Notes under the pieces: generated by a model
Seen by the model: the letters and a program-made list of their open reading frames with translations, nothing else
Told to the model about the DNA's origin: nothing
The model's database searches: none
Source of the DNA: Ralstonia sp. NFACC01
Lineage (GTDB): Bacteria; Pseudomonadota; Gammaproteobacteria; Burkholderiales; Burkholderiaceae
DNA length: 64,000 bases
NCBI RefSeq assembly: GCF_900115545.1
Contig: NZ_FOWV01000013.1
Span: 1-64,000, forward strand
Direction: 5' to 3'
Program-made: the position numbers and the translations under genes
In this document: in pieces, positions 58,381-64,000 of the stretch
Layout of the letters: each line of letters opens with the position of its first letter
Numbering within the stretch: the stretch's first letter is position 1

Positions 58381-59634
58381 GTGAACGCTCCGCTTTCTTC
58401 CCCGCCCGCCATCGAACCCGCTGATCCTTCGCGCTGGCTGCTCCGCGGCCACCCCGGCTATCTGCGTGCCAACCTGGCGCTGTTCGCGGCGGGCTTCTCC
58501 ACGTTCTCCCTGCTGTATTGCGTGCAGCCGCTCATGCCGATGCTGGCGCACGACTTTGGCCTCACGCCCGCGCAGACGAGCCTGATTCTGTCGGTGTCCA
58601 CGTTGCTGCTGGCATTTGCGATTCTGTTTGCGGGGTTGCTGTCGGAGTCGATCCATCGCAAGACGCTGATGGGCGTGTCGCTGGTGCTGTCGTCGGCGCT
58701 CACGCTGGCGGCGGCGGTGCTTCCGGGCTGGCACGGGTTGCTGGCCACGCGGGCGTTGCTGGGTGTGGTGCTGGGCGGCGTGCCGGCGGTGGCCATGGCG
58801 TATCTGGCGGAAGAGGTGCATCCGCAAGGTCTCGGCATGGCCATGGGTTTGTACATCGGCGGGACGGCGTTCGGCGGCATGGCCGGGCGTGTGCTGACCG
58901 GCGCCGTGGCCGACCATTTTGGCTGGCGTGCCGCCATCGGCTTTACCGGCACGCTGGGTTTGCTGGCGGCGCTGGCCTTCTTGTGGCTGTTGCCGGCGTC
59001 ACGCCGTTTTGTGCCGCGCAAGGGCGTGGCGCTGGGCGACCTGTTCGACACGCTGGGCGCGCATCTGCGCGAGCCGGGCCTGCGCGCGCTGTTCGCCATG
59101 GGCTTTCTGCTGATGGGCGGCTTCGTCACGATCTACAACTACGCGAGCTTTCACTTGCTCGATGCGCCGTACGCCCTTAGCCAGACGGCGGTGGGCGGCA
59201 TCTTCATGGTGTATCTGCTGGGCATTGGCGCCTCTGCGTGGTTCGGCCGATTGGCGGATCGCCATGGCCGGGGCCGCATGCTGCTGGCGGGCACAGCGCT
59301 GATGTCGACGGGCGTGCTGATGACGTTGGCGGGCCCGCTGGTGCTGGTGATTGGCGGCATCGCGCTGCTGACCTTCGGTTTTTTCGGTGCGCACGCGGTG
59401 GCCAGCGGCTGGGTCGGGCGCCGCGCGCAGCGTGCCAAGGGGCAGGCCGCAGCGCTGTATTTGCTGGCGTATTACCTGGGCTCCAGCCTGATCGGCACGA
59501 CAGGCGGCAAGCTCTACGCACCGTGGGGCTGGCCCGGGGTGGTGGCCCTGGTGATGGCATGCATGGCATGTGCGCTCGGCACGGCCGCCTGGCTCTGGCG
59601 GCGGGTGCCGCTGCCACCGGGCGCCAAGCGCTGA
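58381..59634 (+). CDS. MFS transporter, YnfM-like
   Basis: It has 417 residues starting at GTG 58381; no good Shine-Dalgarno is seen. Twelve membrane segments; motif A-like LLSESIHRKTLMGVS after TM2 and ASAWFGRLADRHGRGRMLLA after TM8. N-terminal segment FAAGFSTFSLLYCVQPLMPM with LTPAQTSLILSVSTLLLAFA resembles the YnfM/drug-efflux subfamily. Substrate unknown. Confidence 0.9.
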   Translation: MNAPLSSPPAIEPADPSRWLLRGHPGYLRANLALFAAGFSTFSLLYCVQPLMPMLAHDFGLTPAQTSLILSVSTLLLAFAILFAGLLSESIHRKTLMGVSLVLSSALTLAAAVLPGWHGLLATRALLGVVLGGVPAVAMAYLAEEVHPQGLGMAMGLYIGGTAFGGMAGRVLTGAVADHFGWRAAIGFTGTLGLLAALAFLWLLPASRRFVPRKGVALGDLFDTLGAHLREPGLRALFAMGFLLMGGFVTIYNYASFHLLDAPYALSQTAVGGIFMVYLLGIGASAWFGRLADRHGRGRMLLAGTALMSTGVLMTLAGPLVLVIGGIALLTFGFFGAHAVASGWVGRRAQRAKGQAAALYLLAYYLGSSLIGTTGGKLYAPWGWPGVVALVMACMACALGTAAWLWRRVPLPPGAKR

Positions 59635-59700
59635 GGTTGTGCGCCCGGGGAATTCGCGTATCGTGCCGTGGTCGATGTCTGCACGATCGCTTTCCCTGTC

Positions 59701-61968
59701 ATGCGTACTCATTCTCTCTTCTGCACGCGGCAACTGTGGCCGCTCGCGTCGCTCCTGATTTTGCTGATGGCGTGCTTCGCCAACGTGGCCGACGCCGCGC
59801 CGGTGTCGTTTGCCAAACTGGCCGGGCTGCCGACCTCCACCGCCAGCGCATCGGCGCCGGCGGCGGACCCTGCGCAGACACGCCAGTCGCTCGACACCGT
59901 CATCACGCTGCTCAACAACGACCAGCAGCGCACGGCCCTCGTCAATGAACTGAAGCAGTTGCGCGACGGCATGAGCGCGCAGCAGAAGGTGCAGGCAGAA
60001 CAGGCACCGGGTCTGTTGGGTGCGGTGGCGTCGCTGATCGAGAACGGCTCGCTGCAGGCCGATGTGGAAGCCGGGGCGCCGCGCTACTGGCTGCGCCGCA
60101 TCGAGGCCGCCAGCGGTAATGCCGGCCTGCTCTTCTCGCCCGACAAACGCATGCCGCTGGCCGCCGACTTTGCCGGCACCGTGGGCATCTGGGCCGCCAT
60201 TGCCGGTGGCCTGCTCGCCCTGGGCTGGTTGATCCGCCGTGTGTTTGGCCTCACGGCGGGCCTCGGGCCGCATCCGACCACTCGGGCGTTGCTGATCGAC
60301 GCGTTGCGCAAGATCGGCCCATGGGCGATCTCCTTTGCAGTCATCGTGCGGCTCGACCACGACGCCTCGCCGGGCTTTGTGCTGGCGGTGGTGCTGGCCT
60401 ACGCCATCGTATGGGGCGCGATCATCACGGCGGGCGTGGCGATGCTGTTCTCGCTCTTTTCCGGCAGCGCGCACCGGCGTGTGGCGGTGGAATATCTGTT
60501 CAAGCACGGCATGTGGCCGATTTTTCTGACGGCCAGTCTGGGCGCCTGCGGCGATGCGCTGGTCGATCCGCGCGTCGCGTTGGTGCTGGGCGGATCGCTC
60601 AGTTTGCTGCTGGCCACGGTGTGCAACGTGGTGTCGTCGTTGATGCTGGCAGCGGGCGCGTTGTGGGCGCGCCGGCCCATCGGCCAGCTGATCGCCAATC
60701 GCCCGCTGGAGCTGCGCAGCGGCGAACACACGGGCAACCAGGTCCGCCGTCTGCTGGCCGCGTTCTGGCCCGTGCCGGTGGTGGTGCTGGCGAGCGCCAC
60801 CGTCGTGGCCACGCTGACGACGCCCGACAACGTTGACGCCGTGGCGCGCCGCGCGGTGATGACGTCGCTGCTGCTGGTGGCGGCGTTCTTTCTGTCGGCG
60901 CTGATTCGCCCCCGCGCGAACTGGCGCTCGCACCTGCGTCTGGCGCGCAGTTCGCCTTACGTGGAGCGGCTCAAGCATTTCGTTGGCGCGCTGATCAAGC
61001 TCGTTATCTGGATCGCCTTCCTGGAGCTGGTGCTGCGCGTGTGGGGCCACACGCTGGTGGAGGTCGCGCACAGTTCGGTCAACGGTAAGCGCATCGCCGA
61101 TGCCTTGGTCGGCCTGATCGGCACCGTGTTTGCCACTTGGCTGGTCTGGATCCTGCTCGACACGGCGATCCTGCGGGCGCTGTCGCCGGCCTCCGCGCGG
61201 GCGCAACCCAGCACGCGTGCGCTGACCATCCTGCCGCTGCTGCGCAACGGCCTGAAGGTGACGCTGGTGGTGACGGCCAGCATTGGCGTGCTGGCCAACC
61301 TGGGCGTCAACGTGACGCCGCTGGTGGCCGGCGCCGGCGTGATCGGCCTGGCGGTGGGCTTTGGTGCGCAGTCGCTGGCGCAGGATTTCATCACCGGCAT
61401 CTTCATCCTGATGGAAGACACCATCAGCGTGGGCGATACGGTGGACGTGGGCGTGGCTACGGGTTCCGTCATCAATCTCACCATCCGCACGGTACGGCTG
61501 CGCGATGGCACAGGTGCGGTGCTGTCGATTCCGTTCAGCCAGATCAAGACCGTGCGCAACCTCTCGCGCGATTACTCGTTTGCCGATTTTGAAGTGCGCG
61601 TGTCGATGGAGGCAGAGCCGCAGCAGGCGATCGATCTCGTGCGCGCGGCGGCTGATCAGATTGCGGGTGAGCCGCGCTTTGGCTACACGTTGCTCGGCGG
61701 TGCGGAAATCTTCGGGCTGGATCGCTTTGAAGGTGGCGCGATGATCGTCAAGGGGCGGTTCAAGACGCGTCCGCAGAAGCAGGCTGACGTGCTGCGCGCG
61801 TTCAACGTTGTGCTCAAGGATGCGTTCGACAAGGCGCACGTGCCGCTGGCGGCGCCGGGGACGGTGTTGCGGACTTCTGCGGCGTTGGAGGAGTGGATGG
61901 CGCGGGTGGCGCCGGAGAAAGCGGCGTCGGCTTCTTCCAATGAACCGCCTGCTGCTGCGCCGGCGTAA
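59701..61968 (+). CDS. Large mechanosensitive channel (MscS family, YbiO/MscM-like)
   Basis: It has 755 residues. Signal peptide (PLASLLILLMACFANVADAA), periplasmic helical domain (about 30-160), multiple membrane helices (about 160-540), then the MscS pore and beta domain: VAGAGVIGLAVGFGAQSLAQ (pore helix TM3), DFITGIFILMEDTISVGDTV and the vestibule strands (DGTGAVLSIPFSQIKTVRNL). Gating by membrane tension protects from osmotic downshock. The ATG at 59701 is used; GTG at 59668 would give a longer leader. The C-terminus is Ala/Pro-rich. Confidence 0.9.
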   Translation: MRTHSLFCTRQLWPLASLLILLMACFANVADAAPVSFAKLAGLPTSTASASAPAADPAQTRQSLDTVITLLNNDQQRTALVNELKQLRDGMSAQQKVQAEQAPGLLGAVASLIENGSLQADVEAGAPRYWLRRIEAASGNAGLLFSPDKRMPLAADFAGTVGIWAAIAGGLLALGWLIRRVFGLTAGLGPHPTTRALLIDALRKIGPWAISFAVIVRLDHDASPGFVLAVVLAYAIVWGAIITAGVAMLFSLFSGSAHRRVAVEYLFKHGMWPIFLTASLGACGDALVDPRVALVLGGSLSLLLATVCNVVSSLMLAAGALWARRPIGQLIANRPLELRSGEHTGNQVRRLLAAFWPVPVVVLASATVVATLTTPDNVDAVARRAVMTSLLLVAAFFLSALIRPRANWRSHLRLARSSPYVERLKHFVGALIKLVIWIAFLELVLRVWGHTLVEVAHSSVNGKRIADALVGLIGTVFATWLVWILLDTAILRALSPASARAQPSTRALTILPLLRNGLKVTLVVTASIGVLANLGVNVTPLVAGAGVIGLAVGFGAQSLAQDFITGIFILMEDTISVGDTVDVGVATGSVINLTIRTVRLRDGTGAVLSIPFSQIKTVRNLSRDYSFADFEVRVSMEAEPQQAIDLVRAAADQIAGEPRFGYTLLGGAEIFGLDRFEGGAMIVKGRFKTRPQKQADVLRAFNVVLKDAFDKAHVPLAAPGTVLRTSAALEEWMARVAPEKAASASSNEPPAAAPA

Positions 61969-61993
61969 GGGCGTTGGTGGTTTGCTGTGGTTT

Positions 61994-62200
61994 CGTCCCC
62001 TGCCGGGGCCGACTTACTTTCTTTGTCTTGCCAAAGAAAGTAAGCAAAGAAAGGCGCGCCCGAGATGGCGAAAGATTCCTTGAATTTAGGTCGCAGAGAG
62101 GGAAGGGAAAAACTCGCTTCGCTCAGACAGTTTCCCTTCCTTTTTCCTCTCTGCAACAGAAAATCAAGGCGCCATCTAGGGCAGGGGAAAGTCAAAAGCC
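61994..62200 (+). repeat. Structured 3'-end repeat element, copy 3
   Basis: Third copy, starting about 26 nt after the MscS gene stop and sense-oriented to it. Its first hairpin is a perfect 13-bp stem (62013-62025 with 62032-62044). The long hairpin keeps pairing where it differs from copy 1: GCAGAGAGG/CCTCTCTGC (62093-62101/62146-62154) versus GCAGGGAGG/CCTCCCTGC. The loop TCGCTTCGCTCAGACA is identical to copy 1. It lies between convergent genes. Confidence 0.85.
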
Positions 62201-62207
62201 AAGCCGG

Positions 62208-62231
62208 CTGGGCGCATGTGTTGGCGCCCAG
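62208..62231. terminator. Hairpin after repeat copy 3
   Basis: CTGGGCGC-atgtgttg-GCGCCCAG perfect 8-bp stem between repeat copy 3 and the stop of the second porin gene. The flanking T content is modest on both strands (plus: TCTTCGTTTT about 10 nt further; minus: GGCTTTTGAC), so it may act for both convergent genes. Confidence 0.5.
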
Positions 62232-62245
62232 GCCGTGTCTTCGTT

Positions 62246-63292
62246 TTAGAATCCGTGGCGCATGCCGACCATGACGCCGGTCTGCGAGGCTTTCGGCAGC
62301 GCGGCTGCGAGCACCGTGCCGGCGTCTTTCTGGTGGGTGTAGTCCATGCCGACGTACAGCCACGTGCGCTTGCTGACCACGTAATTCATGATCGCGTATG
62401 CGGTGTAGCGCAGGCCGTCGGGGTCGCGCTGGCGCGTGGCCATGCCGCCCACCACCAGGTTGTACTGTCCGCTGAAGTCGTACTTCACGCCGCCGAGGAT
62501 GAGGTCGTTCTTGGTGCGCGTGCCGTCGCGGTAGTTGATGTAGCCGAGCATCAGTTTGGCGGGGCCGACCTGCACGCTGCCGCCGGTGGTCCACGTGCGG
62601 GTGCCGACCGATTGCAGGTCTTTCTGCTGCTCCCATGCGCCGCCGAAGGCGAACGGGCCGCTGGCGTAGTTGAGTGACAGCGCGCTGTAGTTTCCCGCTG
62701 AGAACGCGCCTGCCTGCTCGCCCATGCCGACCATCACGCCGGGGCGCCAGCCGTTGAAATCCCCCACGTACTTGACCGAGTTGTCGATGCGCACGCCGGT
62801 GGCGGTCACGTGCCAGGCTGTCGCGCCGAGGTTGCCGATGGAAAGCGCATCGTACTGGCCGGCCGTGTTGAAGACGAGGTTCTCTTGCCGGCCGAACGTC
62901 AGCGAGCCGAACCCGCCTTCCAGTCCGACATACGCCTGGCGCCCGAACAGGCGCGAGGTGGCGGGCGTGGTCGGTTTGTAGCCGCCCAGGCCCATGTCGT
63001 TGGTGGAGCCCACGCCTGTGTCCGGGGCGAAACCGCTGACCAGGTGGAACACGGCCTTCAGCCCGTTGCCCAGGTCTTCCGACCCGCGAATGCCGAAGCG
63101 GCTGCCGCTGTAGTAACCGCCCGCCATCTCGGCCTTGCCGTGGCCGTCGGCGTCGTTATTGGTGCTGTAGCGCAGGCCGGTTTCCATCACGCCGTACAGC
63201 GTGACGCTCGATTGCGCGTGCGCAGCACCACAGGCAAGGAGTGCCGACAGTGCAACGGCCGATAGCGGAATGGAACGGTTCGAAGTGGTCAT
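62246..63292 (-). CDS. Trimeric outer-membrane porin (second)
   Basis: It has 348 residues. Signal SIPLSAVALSALLACGAAHA then QSSVTLYGVMETGLRYSTNN; SRFGIRGSEDLGNGLKAVFH and RLFGRQAYVGLEGGFGSLTF mark the constriction-loop region; C-terminus ends GVMVGMRHGF with the terminal Phe. The Shine-Dalgarno GGGAG lies right before the ATG at 63292. It belongs to the same family as the first porin but is diverged; expression partners unknown. Hairpin in 5'-UTR noted separately. Confidence 0.94.
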   Translation of the reverse strand: MTTSNRSIPLSAVALSALLACGAAHAQSSVTLYGVMETGLRYSTNNDADGHGKAEMAGGYYSGSRFGIRGSEDLGNGLKAVFHLVSGFAPDTGVGSTNDMGLGGYKPTTPATSRLFGRQAYVGLEGGFGSLTFGRQENLVFNTAGQYDALSIGNLGATAWHVTATGVRIDNSVKYVGDFNGWRPGVMVGMGEQAGAFSAGNYSALSLNYASGPFAFGGAWEQQKDLQSVGTRTWTTGGSVQVGPAKLMLGYINYRDGTRTKNDLILGGVKYDFSGQYNLVVGGMATRQRDPDGLRYTAYAIMNYVVSKRTWLYVGMDYTHQKDAGTVLAAALPKASQTGVMVGMRHGF

Positions 63293-63326
63293 GTGGCTCC
63301 CTTGTTGTCGTGACGACTGTTGTGTT

Positions 63327-63348
63327 GGCCGGAATGGGCTTTCCGGCC
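63327..63348 (-). promoter_or_regulatory. Hairpin in the upstream region of the second porin
   Basis: GGCCGGAA-tgggct-TTCCGGCC, perfect 8-bp inverted repeat, 35-56 nt upstream of the porin ATG. If transcribed, it would be a stable 5'-UTR stem; if not, it is a candidate operator. Confidence 0.45.
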
Positions 63349-63578
63349 TGGCTCGGGGGCCGACTCTCAGGCAAGTCTGTGCTGTAAGGGTTGAAGTTAC
63401 GCATGCACCGACAAAGCGCCGCACACGTCGCGCCGGTTGGGGCGTTGCCCGCCGAAGGGGCGTTGAGCGTAAACCGCCGGCTTACAGATTCTTGGGGGTT
63501 TTCCCTCGGGCAGGCGGTGTGGCGCGGGGCTGCCGCTACACTGGCGACGCCGATTTCCGTTTGCCGCCCACGCCCCCC

Positions 63579-64000
63579 ATGCCTTCGCTCTCCGTTCCCG
63601 TGCTCAACGCCCTGCGTGACAAGCTGCCCGCGCTATCGCCGGCGCAGCAGGGCGTGGCGCGGTTGATCCTGGAAGCGCCGGAGCTGTCGCTCGAACAATC
63701 CGTGGAGACGCTGGCCGTGCGCGCCGGCGTGTCGATGCCGACCATCGTGCGGATGTGCCAGGCGCTCGGCTTTGAAGGCCTGCGCGAGTTCAAGGCCACG
63801 CTGGCCGCTGAACTCGCGCACGCGCAGCCGACGCTGCCGGGCCATGTCGGCCGGGCGGATCCGCCGGCGCTGGTCGCCAGCAAGGTCATCGATGGAGCCA
63901 CGCGTGCGCTGGCCAAACTGCGTGAATCGCTGTCCACCACACAAGTCGACGCCGCCGCCGAACGCATCGCCCGCGCCCGCCGCGTCGATTGCTATGCGGC
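63579..64000 (+). CDS. RpiR/MurR-family transcriptional regulator (cut by window edge)
   Basis: Open from ATG 63579 to the end of the window (140 codons visible). The N-terminal HTH reads LPALSPAQQGVARLILEAPE, then LAVRAGVSMPTIVRMCQALG and FEGLREFKATLAAELAHAQP, the typical RpiR fold. The SIS sugar-phosphate-binding domain would follow beyond 64000 (ERIARARRVDCYA is the beginning). It is divergent from the second porin gene, so control of an outer-membrane uptake path for a sugar or amino sugar is possible. Confidence 0.85.
   Translation, partial: MPSLSVPVLNALRDKLPALSPAQQGVARLILEAPELSLEQSVETLAVRAGVSMPTIVRMCQALGFEGLREFKATLAAELAHAQPTLPGHVGRADPPALVASKVIDGATRALAKLRESLSTTQVDAAAERIARARRVDCYA

Noticed and set aside
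58999-61839. 946-codon open frame on the minus strand across the MFS and MscS genes
   Set aside because: Composition is extremely rich in Arg, His and Gln, with no domain; it is a high-GC shadow of two well-supported plus-strand genes.
1-64000. CRISPR arrays, insertion sequences or prophage
   Set aside because: No regularly spaced repeats, transposase, integrase or phage structural genes were found; the only multi-copy sequence is the structured 3'-end element.

Overview
The window is about 65% GC chromosomal DNA from a betaproteobacterium, most likely a Ralstonia of the pickettii/mannitolilytica/solanacearum group. This is inferred from the gspG-N/D-F type II secretion cluster with a divergent gspC, the two Burkholderiales-type trimeric porins, the Bug-family solute receptor, the HiPIP, the Lrp-regulated hpd and the codon bias. 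No prophage, insertion sequence, integrase or CRISPR array is visible.

Layout. 1-638: tail of an upstream gene, then two oppositely oriented copies of a structured repeat. 639-12989: complete type II secretion locus (gspF, E, D, N, M, L, K, J, I, H, G on the minus strand and gspC divergent), followed by a secreted EF-hand protein. 13964-15713: tyrosine catabolism (hpd) with a divergent Lrp/AsnC regulator. 15728-18374: small secreted and unknown proteins, including a SLT/LysM peptidoglycan hydrolase-like gene coupled to a periplasmic partner. 18509-21907: chemoreceptor - APS kinase - sulfotransferase operon with a sigma-28-like promoter. 22165-28171: GNAT acetyltransferase, KefF/KefC potassium efflux pair, DUF1835-type protein and M20 carboxypeptidase. 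28335-32293: three-subunit periplasmic molybdenum aldehyde oxidoreductase (paoABC-like). 32451-36599: 12-residue-repeat exported protein, porin with a translationally coupled leader peptide, Bug receptor, orphan kdpE and HiPIP. 36924-39496: hisC, tRNA-Arg(CCG) and a diheme cytochrome c. 39670-43232: secreted small protein, tandem paralogous envelope proteins and a divergent MerR regulator. 43324-47791: four-gene operon (Baeyer-Villiger-type monooxygenase, SDR, alpha/beta hydrolase, PF10118 hydrolase) with palindromes in its promoter. 47937-52941: BvgS/EvgS-like hybrid kinase and its LuxR-type response regulator. 53182-57502: CDF transporter, secreted protein and a cluster of small unknown proteins including a tandem paralog pair. 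57545-64000: GST, MFS transporter, large MscS channel, third repeat copy, second porin and the start of an RpiR-family regulator.

The most striking unexplained signals are: (1) a roughly 200-nt element present three times, always sense-oriented just 3' of a gene, whose hairpin arms differ between copies in a compensated way; (2) a 17-codon leader ORF with a strong Shine-Dalgarno overlapping the porin start as ATGA; (3) the chemoreceptor/APS kinase/sulfotransferase operon; (4) an SLT/LysM hydrolase whose Shine-Dalgarno lies in a perfect hairpin and whose downstream neighbour looks like an immunity protein. All functions are assigned by reading protein motifs; no database search was run.
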